From positions 248,001-312,000 of the forward strand of contig NZ_SLWW01000003.1 in the NCBI RefSeq assembly GCF_004342445.1: 64,000 bases of DNA. The letters are read 5' to 3'. Shown one piece after another: positions 33,528 to 42,507 of the stretch (its first letter is position 1; each line of letters starts with the position of its first letter). The notes under the pieces were generated by a model, which was not told the origin of the DNA, did not search any database, and saw only the letters and a program-made list of their open reading frames with translations. The translations under genes and the position numbers were made by a program. This DNA comes from Rhodovulum euryhalinum (GTDB taxonomy: Bacteria; Pseudomonadota; Alphaproteobacteria; Rhodobacterales; Rhodobacteraceae).

Positions 33528-34667
33528 ATGTCTGAGATCGTTCTGGCCAACGCCATCCTGGTCCTGCCGGGCGAGACGCTGCGGGGCGCGGTGCGCGTGG
33601 CAGACGGCCGGATCGCCGCGATCGACGCCGGCCCGGCCGTGCCGAGGGGCGCCGTGGATTGCGGCGGCGACATGGTGATGCCGGGGCTGATCGAACTGCA
33701 CACCGACAACCTGGAACGTCACATCCAGCCGCGCCCCGCCGTCGACTGGCCCCACGCCAGCGCCATCGTCGCCCATGATGCGGAGCTGGCGGGCGTCGGC
33801 ATCACCACGGTGTTCGACGCGATGCGGGTGGGATCGATTCCAACGGGCAAGGCGCGCTACCGGGCCTATGCCCGGCGGCTGGCCAGCGAGTTGCTGGACC
33901 TTCGGGCGCACGGGGCGCTCCGGATCAGCCATTTCCTGCACCTGCGTGCCGAGGTCTGTTCCGAGACCCTGGCCGACGAGATGGCCGAGTTTGGCCCCGA
34001 GGACCGGGTGGGCATCGTCAGCCTGATGGACCACACCCCCGGCCAGCGCCAGTTCCGCGATCTCTCCAAGCTCAAGACCTATGTGATGGCCAAGAACAAC
34101 TTCTCCGAAGCCGAGTTCATCGAGCATGTGGCGAACCTGCGCGATCTGCGTGCCCGCCATGGCGCGGCGCATGAACGGATCGCGGTGGCCGAGGCGCGGC
34201 GTCTGGGCGCGATCCTGGCCAGCCACGACGATACCACACCCGACCATGTGGCGGTGTCCGCCGCAAATGGCATCGGGCTGGCCGAGTTCCCCACCACTCT
34301 CGAGGCGGCGCGGGCCTGCCGCGAGAACGGCATTGCGGTGATGATGGGGGCGCCGAACCTGATCCGCGGGGCGTCGCATTCGGGCAATGTCGCGGCAACG
34401 GAACTGGCCGAATTTGACCTGCTTGACATCGTGTCGTCCGACTACGTGCCGGGTGCGCTGTTGATGGCGGGGTTGATGCTGGGTGATTTCTGGGGTGACA
34501 TGGCGCGCGGGATCGCCACCGTGACGCGTGCGCCGGCCGATGCCGCGCATCTGCCCGATCGCGGCCGGATCGAGCCCGGGGCAAGGGGCGACCTGATCCG
34601 GGTTGCGCGGATCGACGGGGCGCCGGTGGTCCGGGGCAACTGGGTGCAAGGCGCCCGCGTGGCCTGA
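33528..34667 (+). CDS. phnM: Alpha-D-ribose 1-methylphosphonate 5-triphosphate diphosphatase PhnM
   Basis: A 379-residue amidohydrolase of normal PhnM length, with ELHTDNLERH (metal loop), SLMDHTPGQRQF and ASHDDTT near the active site. It hydrolyses the triphosphate made by PhnGHI(L) to the 5-phosphate that PhnJ cleaves. AAGGA precedes the ATG at 33528. It is separated from phnN by the reversed DUF1045 gene, so it may have its own promoter. This is the more classical of the two PhnM proteins here. Confidence 0.94.
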   Translation: MSEIVLANAILVLPGETLRGAVRVADGRIAAIDAGPAVPRGAVDCGGDMVMPGLIELHTDNLERHIQPRPAVDWPHASAIVAHDAELAGVGITTVFDAMRVGSIPTGKARYRAYARRLASELLDLRAHGALRISHFLHLRAEVCSETLADEMAEFGPEDRVGIVSLMDHTPGQRQFRDLSKLKTYVMAKNNFSEAEFIEHVANLRDLRARHGAAHERIAVAEARRLGAILASHDDTTPDHVAVSAANGIGLAEFPTTLEAARACRENGIAVMMGAPNLIRGASHSGNVAATELAEFDLLDIVSSDYVPGALLMAGLMLGDFWGDMARGIATVTRAPADAAHLPDRGRIEPGARGDLIRVARIDGAPVVRGNWVQGARVA

Positions 34668-34767
34668 GCGCGATATTCTGTCGCAATAACGGCATGTTGG
34701 GCTTTGACGAGCGGCGCTTGCGCGCCTATGTTTCGCACCATCCGATATCCCCGACCGGGAGACCCGT

Positions 34768-35115
34768 ATGATGCCGACCCATGCCGTCACCCGATCCGCC
34801 GCGCCCTTCCATGCAGTCCTCAAGGCGCAGGCCGAGGGATTGGGCCTGATGGCCTGGGTGGGCGCGGCCATGCTCGACCACGCGGTGCGCACCGCGAGCG
34901 AGTTCGCGAGCTTTGCCCGGGACGAGGCGCGCCGCGATGCCCGGGCGTTGGGCCGGATCGCCGCCTGCCGTGATCCCGAACGCGCGGCCGCGCTTCGCGG
35001 GGCCTATCTCGGTGAGAAGATCGCGGCCTGCACCGACGAGGCCGAAAGGCTCGCGAGGATGACCGCCGAGGTCTGTGAGGTGACGCGGCGGCGCATGACC
35101 GGCGAGCGCGGCTGA
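34768..35115 (+). CDS. Phasin-like small helical protein
   Basis: A 115-residue, helix-forming, Ala/Arg-rich protein that resembles short phasin-type proteins (HAVLKAQAEGLGLMAWVGAAMLD, then a charged helical tail). Phasins coat polyhydroxyalkanoate granules, and this organism has phaA-phaB. The resemblance is loose and rests on composition and the amphipathic first helix. Two ATG codons in tandem (34768 and 34771) are possible starts, after GGGAGA. It is the last gene before the repeat-transposon junction. Confidence 0.6.
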   Translation: MMPTHAVTRSAAPFHAVLKAQAEGLGLMAWVGAAMLDHAVRTASEFASFARDEARRDARALGRIAACRDPERAAALRGAYLGEKIAACTDEAERLARMTAEVCEVTRRRMTGERG

Positions 35116-35248
35116 TCGATCGCGGCGGGGTGCCCGTGCCCGGACACGCCATCGGGTCAGTCGACCCAGTCGCACCTGCCCCGGCGAAAAGCCCCGGGTC
35201 TCGGCGTTCCGCGCCACCTGACAGTCCGTTCGGCGCGATCCACCCGAT

Positions 35249-35302
35249 CCTTCTTCTTGGTGAAAATACTCCGGGGGTCCGGGGGCAGAGCCCCCGGCGG
35301 GT
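35249..35302 (+). repeat. Dispersed repeat, copy B
   Basis: CTTCTTCTTGGTGAAAATAC followed by a GC hairpin (GGGGGC-AGA-GCCCCC, with flanking CGG). It is nearly identical over about 40 bases to copy D at 51903 in the same orientation. The remnant transposon begins immediately after it (35303). Confidence 0.8.
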
Positions 35303-35375
35303 TGTTAGTGTTCAGTCGGTTTGATCCCTGTGGTTCAGTCGGTTTGATACCGGAAGCGGCCCCAAGTGTCCGGAC

Positions 35376-35586
35376 TGCCTCGGATGGTTTTTCCGCCACC
35401 AGTCGTTGATTGCGGACCGGCCGACGCGTCGGTCTGGTGGGAATGCCTTGGCGACTTCCTCGGCCAGGTCAATGAACGTCATCCGGTCGATCCGGGCGCG
35501 GATGAAGGCGCGCAGCTCGGGGTCGATGTCGAGCTTGGCGGGGTAGCCGGTGCGATGGGCGCGGATGTGGTCGTTCGGTTCAGGTC
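35376..35586 (-). pseudogene. Fragment of the element's terminal gene
   Basis: The minus-strand reading matches the last half of the 124-residue gene at 50855-51229, including RAHRTG, DPELRAFI and DWWRKNHPR. The stop codon has become CAG. Only the C-terminal portion remains, fused upstream to about 45 bases (35582-35630) of tape-measure gene sequence. Confidence 0.8.
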
Positions 35587-35629
35587 GGCGACGGCGTCAC
35601 GTTCCTCGCGCGCAGCGGCGGCCCCGCCT

Positions 35630-36092
35630 GTCGGTCGCGGTGTTCAGGTCATGGATCGCTTCGGCCAGTCCGGCTTGCGCGTCTGTTTCGTGCGGTAGGC
35701 CGGTGTAAGCCCGCCCGCGATCCGGCGGCTATTGAACGCGCTGCCATTGTCGAAGCCGACCTTCTGCGGGCGGTAATGCGTCTCGCACATGTGCAGGATC
35801 GCCGCCTCGGTCACATCGGAGTTTTCCGACTTGCCCACGGCCATCCCACGGTCTTGCGCGTGCGGCGATCCGCGAACGCGACAACCCAGGGGCAGCCGGC
35901 CGTGTCATCCGGCCAGCGCACGAGCATCTTGAATTCGCGCCCGTCGCCGTCGACCATGTCCATTGCGGCCATGCCCTCGGCCGTCTGCGGCAGGCGAAGG
36001 GTCAGGAGCGCGGCCGCCCGCTCTTCCCCCACCTCGGCCACAAGCCGCGCGATGGGGTCCATATCGTTCCAGCGCCGCAGGATCGTGTGATA
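35630..36092 (-). pseudogene. Truncated, frameshifted MuA-like transposase
   Basis: The minus strand matches the transposase at 46183-46605 (residues about 206-347, first two catalytic aspartates included), then jumps to a short piece around 46815-46850. A one-base deletion near 35840, in the codons for KTVGWAVGK, breaks the frame. The third catalytic residue and the whole N-terminal DNA-binding part are missing, so it cannot act as a transposase. Confidence 0.85.
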
Positions 36093-36154
36093 CGGGGGCC
36101 ACCTAAAATCGGCGCATTCCAGGATATGAGCTACACGAACTAGCGACCGTGGCC

Positions 36155-36298
36155 ATGCTCGATTTCATGACGATCGTTGATCTGCAAAGTAATGACCCAG
36201 ATCGCCCAAAGGGCTACTTCAAGCGCAACTTTGGGACACTTTCGCGATGGGCAGCGGTGGTGAAAGTTGAACCCCGAGAAGACGAAGCCAACGAGTGA
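36155..36298 (+). pseudogene. 47-residue frame or C-terminal gene fragment inside the remnant
   Basis: In a 271-base stretch (36093-36363) with no counterpart in the intact element, the plus strand has an open frame MLDFMTIVDLQ ... EDEANE. The frame is open back to a TAA near 36105 with no good start, so it looks like the end of a longer lost gene. Its base composition is more AT-rich than the surroundings. No family is recognised. Confidence 0.4.
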
Positions 36299-36596
36299 CC
36301 GCCGGTTGTCGGCAAGGTCGTGCGGTCGTGCGCATATCTGCGCAGGGTGAAATCACCCATACGCTGATTTCATAGTATTTTCCCTGACCGCCAGCCCCGA
36401 CAACGGCCTGCTCTGCCCCTGAAAAGCCCAGAAACTGTCAAAACCCCTACAACTCGCCACCCGCTAACCCGTTGATTTCAAATGCTGCGAAAATCCGATG
36501 GTGTCTAAACCTCCTGTCGCCGCTCAGGCAGCGCCCCCCGCGCGCGTCGCCCTGGCATGAGCCAGGGCGAAACCCGAAGACCGGCCACGCTCTTGC

Positions 36597-37748
36597 TCAG
36601 GGCGTGAGGTAGGGCATCGGGTCGACGCTTTCAAAGCCCTTGCGCAATTCGAAATGCAGGAAGGCGGGGCTGCCCGGACGCACCTTGGCGACGGCCTGGC
36701 CGCGCTTGACACTGGCGCCCTTCTCGACCGCGATCCCGTCGATATTGGCATAGACCGACAACATGTTGTCGGCGTGGCGCACCACCAGGATCGGCACCTG
36801 TTCGGTGTCGCGGGTGATCGCGGCCACGGTGCCGTCGGCGGCGGCCTTCACCGGGCTGCCGGCGCTGGCCGCGATGTCGATCCCGTCGTTCTTGCCCTTC
36901 TGGTAGCCGCGGATGATGCTGCCTTGGGCAGGCATCGCAAAGGCGGCGCGGGCCGTGCTCTCGCTTTTCATCTGCGGCGAGGCGGGGGCGGCAGGCTTGG
37001 CGGCGGGGGCGGCTTCTTCGCGCGGCAGGGGTTTCGAGGCGCTGGGCGGCACCGGGGCGGCAGAGCCGGCGCCGGGGCGGGGCGTTGTTTTGGGGGCGGC
37101 GGCGGCCACTGTCCGCGCCGGGACCGGGATTAGCAGGAACTGCCCCTCGCGCACCGCGAGATCGGCGCCAAGCCCGTTCCAGTCGGCCAGCGCCCGCGGG
37201 GTCACGTCGTAGAGCCGGGCGATGGAATAGGCGGTCTCGCCCCGCACCACCTTGTGGCGCACGGGTTCCGCGCCCGCCGGGGCGGCCTGCGCGGGCCGCG
37301 CGCCCGGTTCGGTGCGCTGGATCGCGTCGCCGGCCAGCGTCGTGATGTCGATCTGGCCCTCGGGCGTGATCGCGCCCGCCGTGGCGCCGGATCCGGCCAC
37401 CCGGCGGGGCAGGGCGACGATCTCGCCCTCGCGCAGTTGCGCTTCGCCGGGGATGCCGTTGAAGCGGGCCAGCTCGTCGGCGGGCAGGCCCACCCGGGTC
37501 GCGACCGTGCCCACGGTGTCGCCGCGGCGCGCGACCGCCACCTGGTAGTTCGGGTACGAGATCACGCCGCGCGCGTCCGGTTGCGGGCGCGGTGCGGTTT
37601 CGACGCGGACGGGCTGGTTGGGCGCGGCCCCGCCGATCGTGCGGAAATCGTAGTCCCAGCCGCTTTCGCAACCGGCGACAAGGGTCAGGCCCAGTCCCAG
37701 GGCAAGGGCGTGGGCGGGCAAACGGGCAGGGCGGTCGCTTGTGGACAT
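36597..37748 (-). CDS. NlpD-like lipoprotein, LysM plus degenerate M23 domain
   Basis: A 383-residue lipoprotein (lipobox LTLVAGC). It has two LysM-like regions (about 75-120 and 165-210), an Ala/Pro-rich linker, and a C-terminal M23/LytM domain (about 270-380). In that domain the first zinc His is replaced (KNDGIDIAA instead of HxGxDIA) and the HxH motif reads FLHFELR, so catalysis is probably lost. E. coli NlpD and EnvC are similar non-catalytic activators of cell-wall amidases. It is followed downstream on the opposite side by the remnant element. The genes surE, pcm and nlpD in this order are a classic cluster, which supports the call. Confidence 0.88.
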   Translation of the reverse strand: MSTSDRPARLPAHALALGLGLTLVAGCESGWDYDFRTIGGAAPNQPVRVETAPRPQPDARGVISYPNYQVAVARRGDTVGTVATRVGLPADELARFNGIPGEAQLREGEIVALPRRVAGSGATAGAITPEGQIDITTLAGDAIQRTEPGARPAQAAPAGAEPVRHKVVRGETAYSIARLYDVTPRALADWNGLGADLAVREGQFLLIPVPARTVAAAAPKTTPRPGAGSAAPVPPSASKPLPREEAAPAAKPAAPASPQMKSESTARAAFAMPAQGSIIRGYQKGKNDGIDIAASAGSPVKAAADGTVAAITRDTEQVPILVVRHADNMLSVYANIDGIAVEKGASVKRGQAVAKVRPGSPAFLHFELRKGFESVDPMPYLTP

Positions 37749-37800
37749 CGCTCGATCCTCACTGTTGCGGGGCCCGTTTGCCCGGACCCTCGGGGTTGTC

Positions 37801-38448
37801 CTAGTCGTTCCCGAGCCCCTCCACCAGCGGCACGAAACGCACCTCGCGAAGCTCGTCATAGTCCAGGCCGGTCTCGGTGCGGGTGACCTTTATCAGGCGC
37901 TGCACCGTGTCCGACTGCCCGACGGGCACGATCATGATACCGCCAACGCGCAATTGCGCCAAGAGCGGCCCGGGGGGATCCTCGGCGGCGGCGGTCACGA
38001 GGATGCGGTCGAAGGGCGCCTGTTCGGGCAGGCCAAAGGACCCGTCCGCGGCGATCGCCGTGACATTGGTCAGCGCCAGCGCCTCGAACCGCGCCTGTGC
38101 CTCGGCCGCCAGGCGGCGGTGGCGTTCCACGGTATAGACCCGGCGCGCCAGCCGCGACAGGATCGCCGCCTGATAGCCCGAACCGGTGCCGATCTCGAGA
38201 ACCTTGTCGCGCGGCTGCACGTCCAGCGCCTGGGTCATGATCGCCACCACCGAGGGCTGGCTTATGGTCTGGCCGCAGGCGATGGGCAGCGGCATGTCCT
38301 CGTAGGCGCGGGGGGCGAAATGGCCCTTGATGAAGACGCCGCGGTCGATCTTCTCCATCGCGCCCAGCACGCGGGCGTCTGTCACGCCCTTGGACCGCAG
38401 CGCGAAAAGGAACTGCATCTTGCGTTCCGCGGCGCTGTCCCCGGTCAT
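37801..38448 (-). CDS. pcm: Protein-L-isoaspartate O-methyltransferase
   Basis: A 215-residue class I methyltransferase with the SAM-binding motif [12 protein letters not shown] and the QPSVVAIM segment conserved in PCMT. It methylates isoaspartyl residues in damaged proteins to start their repair. It overlaps surE by 4 bases and precedes the nlpD-like gene, the common stationary-phase repair cluster. Confidence 0.93.
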   Translation of the reverse strand: MTGDSAAERKMQFLFALRSKGVTDARVLGAMEKIDRGVFIKGHFAPRAYEDMPLPIACGQTISQPSVVAIMTQALDVQPRDKVLEIGTGSGYQAAILSRLARRVYTVERHRRLAAEAQARFEALALTNVTAIAADGSFGLPEQAPFDRILVTAAAEDPPGPLLAQLRVGGIMIVPVGQSDTVQRLIKVTRTETGLDYDELREVRFVPLVEGLGND

Positions 38449-39230
38449 TCCAGCCTCGCCTTCAGCGCGTCCAGCGCGTCATGGGCGGTCAGGTCGGCCC
38501 GCATCGGCGTCACCGCGATATAGCCGTCGAGGTTCAGCGCCGCGTCCGAGCCGGGTGCGGTCGGCAGGTGCTGTGCGCCGCCCTTGATCCACAGGAACCG
38601 CCGCCCCGAGGGCGAGCGGTGCGGTTCCACCCCGAAGGACGCGTCGCGGCGATAGCCCTGGGGGCCGACGCGCAGCCCCTTGACCTTGCCGGCCGGGACG
38701 GGCGGGAAATTCACGTTGTAGAAGATCCGGTAATCGGCGCTGTCCCAATGGCCCTGGTCGAGCAGCGCGCGCACCGTGGCTGCGCCATGGGCCGCCGACG
38801 CCTCGAATTGCAGCTCCTCGTCGAAATTGAGCGGGCCCAGATATTGCGACAGCGCGATCGCGGGCAGGCCCTGCAACGCGGCTTCCATCGCGCCGCCCAG
38901 CGTGCCCGAGTAAAGCGCGTTCTCGGCCGCGTTGTTGCCCCGGTTCACGCCCGACAGCACGAGGTCCGGTTTCGCCTCGGTCATCACGTCGTAAAGCCCG
39001 GCCAGAACGCAATCCGCGGGCGAGCCTTCGGCGGCGAAGCGGCGCGGGCCCAGTTCGGCGATCATCATCGGGTGGGTGTAGGAAATCTTGTGCGCCACGC
39101 CCGACTGTTCGAAGGCGGGGGCGACCACCCAGACCTCGCCCGTGGGCCCTGCGATCTCGGCTGCGATGGCCTCTAGCACCTTGAGCCCCGGGGCGTTGAT
39201 GCCGTCGTCGTTGGTGATGAGAATACGCAT
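38445..39230 (-). CDS. surE: 5'/3'-nucleotidase SurE
   Basis: A 261-residue protein opening [10 protein letters not shown], with metal ligands D8 and D9, N in SGVNRGNNA and the conserved GTLGGA segment. SurE dephosphorylates nucleoside monophosphates and short polyphosphates as a survival factor. The start at 39230 follows AGGACGC; the extension upstream to 39359 lacks family similarity. The stop overlaps the pcm start. Confidence 0.95.
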   Translation of the reverse strand: MRILITNDDGINAPGLKVLEAIAAEIAGPTGEVWVVAPAFEQSGVAHKISYTHPMMIAELGPRRFAAEGSPADCVLAGLYDVMTEAKPDLVLSGVNRGNNAAENALYSGTLGGAMEAALQGLPAIALSQYLGPLNFDEELQFEASAAHGAATVRALLDQGHWDSADYRIFYNVNFPPVPAGKVKGLRVGPQGYRRDASFGVEPHRSPSGRRFLWIKGGAQHLPTAPGSDAALNLDGYIAVTPMRADLTAHDALDALKARLE

Positions 39231-39409
39231 GCGTCCTGCCCGAACCGTTTGCCCTTCAATAGTGGACCGCCGGTTGGGCGTAAAGCGCCGCGGCGGGCGG
39301 TGTGCAAGGCAAACATGGTTAAGATTCCGTTGACTCGGGCCCGGAAATCCGCAAACCAAGAATGTTGATAAGTGTGTCCCGTGTATGGTTGTTGCAATTG
39401 GTGGGTGAA

Positions 39410-40081
39410 ATGTCGGTTTACAATTTGCTGAAATCCGGGGCGGTGCTCGTGGGGCTCGCGACGGGCTCGGCTGCGATCGCGGCCGGGATAAATGGCATTG
39501 GCAGTTATTTCAGCGGCGACCCATGGGCAGAGGCGGCCGGCGCTGTCAGGCCGCTGCCGAAGGACGCCCGCATCGTCCGGGTGGCCGAGGGCGGCACCGT
39601 TTCGGGGGTGGATTTCTCCCTGTTCGAGGGTGGGAGTGCAGTCCAGTACGTGGCCAGCGCGCATGGCAGGTTCGTCGTGCCTGCGGCCCTGGCCGCAGGG
39701 GCGGGGGTGTATGACTATTCCTTCGACGATCCCGTGGCCGGGCGCGGCGCGCCGTTCATGTTCCGTACCGGGCTTGGCGCGTTGGCGTCCGCGAATGAAC
39801 GCGCGCAAGGTTCTGCCACGCAAGCCGCGGCATCGGATCTCCCGGCCGCCATGCCGGCGCTTTTTGCCGGTGGCTTCGGGCGTGCTCTGGGCGGGCCGCA
39901 AGGTGGGGCTGATCTGGAGCGCACCGCTCTGGAGGGTGCGCCCGCGGATGATGCCAGCGTCCCGGCGCAGGATCCGCTTGTGACCGCGCGGATTGCCCCG
40001 GTGCCGCTGCCCGCGGGCGCGGCGCTGTTGCTGACCTCGCTTCTTGGTCTGGGCAGCCTGCGCCGCGCGCGCCGCGGCTGA
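39410..40081 (+). CDS. Exported protein with VPLPA-type CTERM sorting signal
   Basis: About 223 residues: an N-terminal hydrophobic export signal ([15 protein letters not shown]), a low-complexity exported domain of unknown function (about 25-190), then the tripartite C-terminal signal [11 protein letters not shown]-hydrophobic helix-LRRARRG. VPLPA-CTERM proteins are recognised and cut by an exosortase/archaeosortase-like enzyme in Rhodobacteraceae, often linked to exopolysaccharide. The start at 39410 is chosen because it directly precedes the export signal; 39362 is also in frame. A terminator follows 25 bases after the stop. Confidence 0.78.
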   Translation: MSVYNLLKSGAVLVGLATGSAAIAAGINGIGSYFSGDPWAEAAGAVRPLPKDARIVRVAEGGTVSGVDFSLFEGGSAVQYVASAHGRFVVPAALAAGAGVYDYSFDDPVAGRGAPFMFRTGLGALASANERAQGSATQAAASDLPAAMPALFAGGFGRALGGPQGGADLERTALEGAPADDASVPAQDPLVTARIAPVPLPAGAALLLTSLLGLGSLRRARRG

Positions 40082-40106
40082 ACGGTTCCCTCCAGCCTGA
40101 ACAAAC

Positions 40107-40130
40107 ACGCCCGCGGTTACCCGCGGGCGT
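40107..40130 (+). terminator. Terminator after the VPLPA-CTERM gene
   Basis: Perfect 10-base arms ACGCCCGCGG (40107-40116) and CCGCGGGCGT (40121-40130) with a TTAC loop, followed by a T-rich tail (TTTCGCATTTT). It may also serve the convergent SDR gene on the minus strand. Confidence 0.85.
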
Positions 40131-40153
40131 TTCGCATTTTCCGCAGCGTTCGT

Positions 40154-40816
40154 TCAGCCAAGCGCCAGATCCGCCACCATCCGCCGCGCCTCGTCGGCCG
40201 GGCGGGCCAGGCCGGTGGTGTCCTCGCCCGGAAACAGGCGGTTGCGGTGGTTGGTCGGCATCGGTGCGGGGACGAAGCGGCGCACATGCACGTCCTGCAA
40301 CCGCGCCTGTTCGGCCTCCCACGCGGTGAAGAGCGCGCGTTGGGCGGCCTTGCAGGCGGTATAGGCGCCCGCGAACGGGCCCGCGGCTTCGTCGTCGACC
40401 AGAACCGCGGTGCCGCCGCCCGGCGCCGCGCGCAACAGCGGCGCGACAAAGCCCATCAGCACCGCCATGGCCTCGACATTGGCGGCGATGGCCTTGGGCC
40501 AGAATTTCAGGTCGATCTGTTCGGCCGGGCTGAAGGGCGGGCTCTGGATCGCGGTGTGCACCCAAAGGTCGACATGGCCCCAGCGGTCGAAGATGCCCCG
40601 GCACAGCGTGCGCATGGCATCCGTCTGGGTGATGTCCATCGGCGCGAGCGTGGCATGCCCGCCCGCCGCCTGGATGCGGTCGTCCAGATCCTCCAGCCCG
40701 CCGGTGGTGCGGGCGACGGCGACGACGTGATAGCCCAGCCGGGCCAGTTCCTCGGCCACCGCCGCGCCGAAGCCGCGGGAGGCGCCTGTCACAAGGGCAA
40801 TTTTCTGATCGGTCAT
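40154..40816 (-). CDS. SDR-family oxidoreductase
   Basis: A 220-residue short-chain dehydrogenase starting MTDQKIALVTGASRGFG (Rossmann motif TGASRGFG). The Tyr-x-x-x-Lys region reads YTACK. The substrate is not readable from sequence. The start at 40816 is chosen because the extension to 41005 reads through unrelated purF-proximal sequence. It is convergent with the CTERM gene and 92 bases from purF on the same strand. Confidence 0.85.
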   Translation of the reverse strand: MTDQKIALVTGASRGFGAAVAEELARLGYHVVAVARTTGGLEDLDDRIQAAGGHATLAPMDITQTDAMRTLCRGIFDRWGHVDLWVHTAIQSPPFSPAEQIDLKFWPKAIAANVEAMAVLMGFVAPLLRAAPGGGTAVLVDDEAAGPFAGAYTACKAAQRALFTAWEAEQARLQDVHVRRFVPAPMPTNHRNRLFPGEDTTGLARPADEARRMVADLALG

Positions 40817-40908
40817 GGGCGGTGTTTGGAATACCCGAGCGTTGTGGTCAAGATGCGGTCCGGAGCCTGCGCCCGCTGCACCGCGCGACATCGGCGCGCA
40901 GGGCGCGC

Positions 40909-42366
40909 CTATTCCGCCGCCCTGGTCTGGAAGCCCTTTTCGATCATGTCCGACGGCGCCACCGGGTAGTCGCCCGAGAAGCAGGCATCGCAATATTGCG
41001 GGCATTGCGCGTTGCGCCCCCGGGCCTCGCCCACCGCGCGGTAAAGCCCGTCGAGCGAGACGAAGCGCAGCGAGTCGACGCCGAGATAGACGCGCATCTC
41101 GTCCTCGGTCATGTGGCTGGCCAGCAGCTTGTCGCGCTCGGGCGTGTCGACGCCGTAGAAGCAGGGCCAGGCCGTGGGCGGCGAGGCGATGCGGAAATGC
41201 ACCTCGCGGGCACCGGCGTCCAGGATCATCTCCTTGATCTTGCGGGAGGTGGTGCCGCGCACCACGCTGTCGTCCACCAGCACGACCCGCTTGCCCTCGA
41301 TCAACGCGCGGTTGACGTTCAGCTTCAGCCGGACGCCCATGTTGCGGATCTGTTCGGTCGGCTCGATGAAGGTGCGGCCCATATACTGGTTGCGGATGAT
41401 CCCCATGCCGTAGGGGATGCCGCTTTCGAAGGAATAGCCGATGGCCGCTGGCGTCCCCGAGTCGGGCACCGGGCAGACCAGATCGGCCTCGACCGGCGCC
41501 TCGCGGGCGAGTTCCACGCCGATCTGGTGGCGCGTTTCATAGACCGACCGGCCGCCGAGGATCGAGTCGGGGCGCGAAAAGTAGACATGCTCGAAGATGC
41601 AGAAGCGCGGTTGCGTGCGCTCGAACGGAAAGTAGCTTTCCACGCCCTTCTCGGGCGAGATCTGCACCATCTCGCCGGGCGCGATCTCGCGCACGAATTC
41701 GGCGCCGATGATGTCCAGCGCGCAGGTTTCGGACGACAATACCCAGCCGCCGCCGAACCGGCCCAGAACCAGCGGGCGCACGCCCAGCGGATCGCGCACG
41801 CCGATCAGTTTCGTGCGCGTCATCGCGACCACCGAGAACGCGCCCTCGACGCGGCGCAGCGCATCCTTCATCCGTTCGGGAATGGTCTTTTGCAGCGACC
41901 GCGCCATCAGGTGGATGATGCATTCGCTGTCCGACGAGCTTTGGAAGATCGAGCCGCGGTCGATCAGTTCGCGGCGCAGCGCCTCGGCGTTTACGATGTT
42001 GCCGTTATGCGCGATCGCCGCGCCGCCCATCGAGAATTCGCCAAAGAAGGGCTGCACGTCGCGGATCGCGGTGTGGCCCTTGGTGCCGGCGGTGGAGTAG
42101 CGCACGTGACCGATCGCCAGCGTGCCCGGCAGCGTCTCCATCAGGCCCGCCTTGGTGAAATTGTCGCGCACATAGCCGAAGCGGTGGGCCGAGTTGAACC
42201 CGGTCTCGGCGTCATAGCTGACGATACCGCCGGCTTCCTGGCCGCGGTGCTGCAATGCATGCAGCCCCAGCGCCACGAAGTTGGCGGCATCGACAAGTCC
42301 GATCACGCCATAGATACCACATTCCTCGCGCAGCTTGTCGGCGTCGAAAGGATGGGCGGGCGGCAT
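40909..42366 (-). CDS. purF: Amidophosphoribosyltransferase
   Basis: A 485-residue enzyme. A short propeptide precedes C16 (REECGIYGVIG), the glutaminase nucleophile freed by self-processing. The PRPP-binding motif VVLVDDSVVRGTT and a C-terminal Cys-rich region (CFYGVD, CDACFSG) suit the iron-sulfur form known from Bacillus. It makes 5-phosphoribosylamine, the first step of purine synthesis. I prefer the ATG at 42366 (AAGG before it); 42405 is an alternative start with a longer tail. cvpA lies directly upstream on the same strand. Confidence 0.93.
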   Translation of the reverse strand: MPPAHPFDADKLREECGIYGVIGLVDAANFVALGLHALQHRGQEAGGIVSYDAETGFNSAHRFGYVRDNFTKAGLMETLPGTLAIGHVRYSTAGTKGHTAIRDVQPFFGEFSMGGAAIAHNGNIVNAEALRRELIDRGSIFQSSSDSECIIHLMARSLQKTIPERMKDALRRVEGAFSVVAMTRTKLIGVRDPLGVRPLVLGRFGGGWVLSSETCALDIIGAEFVREIAPGEMVQISPEKGVESYFPFERTQPRFCIFEHVYFSRPDSILGGRSVYETRHQIGVELAREAPVEADLVCPVPDSGTPAAIGYSFESGIPYGMGIIRNQYMGRTFIEPTEQIRNMGVRLKLNVNRALIEGKRVVLVDDSVVRGTTSRKIKEMILDAGAREVHFRIASPPTAWPCFYGVDTPERDKLLASHMTEDEMRVYLGVDSLRFVSLDGLYRAVGEARGRNAQCPQYCDACFSGDYPVAPSDMIEKGFQTRAAE

Positions 42367-42507
42367 GATGCCTTGGGGGATATCATGCGGGGGCGTCGGG
42401 CGCATGGGCAGCGAGGCTCCGAATCCGTCTTGGGGAATTGGCCCCTCTCTACGCGCTTGAGGCCGGACTGTCACGAAAGGATCACATGACGATCGCGTGC
42501 GCGGACA

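Larger units (their letters stand above)
35303..36526 (-). mobile_element. Decayed Mu-like transposon remnant, inverted relative to the intact copy
   Basis: Read on the minus strand, this region starts with the same left end as the intact element (TGAGCGGCGACAGGAGG, ending at 36526) and a 160-base related stretch to about 36364. It ends with a right-end-like stretch (TGTTAGTG... at 35303). Inside are fragments of the transposase, the tape-measure gene and the last gene, joined at short microhomologies (for example GACCTG). No matching 5-base target duplication flanks it (CGGGT against GGCAG). It is not functional; it could be an inverted-repeat partner of the intact copy. Confidence 0.85.

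Noticed and set aside
35298-36531. Target-site duplication around the remnant element
   Set aside because: The flanks CGGGT and GGCAG do not match, so no duplication can be claimed.
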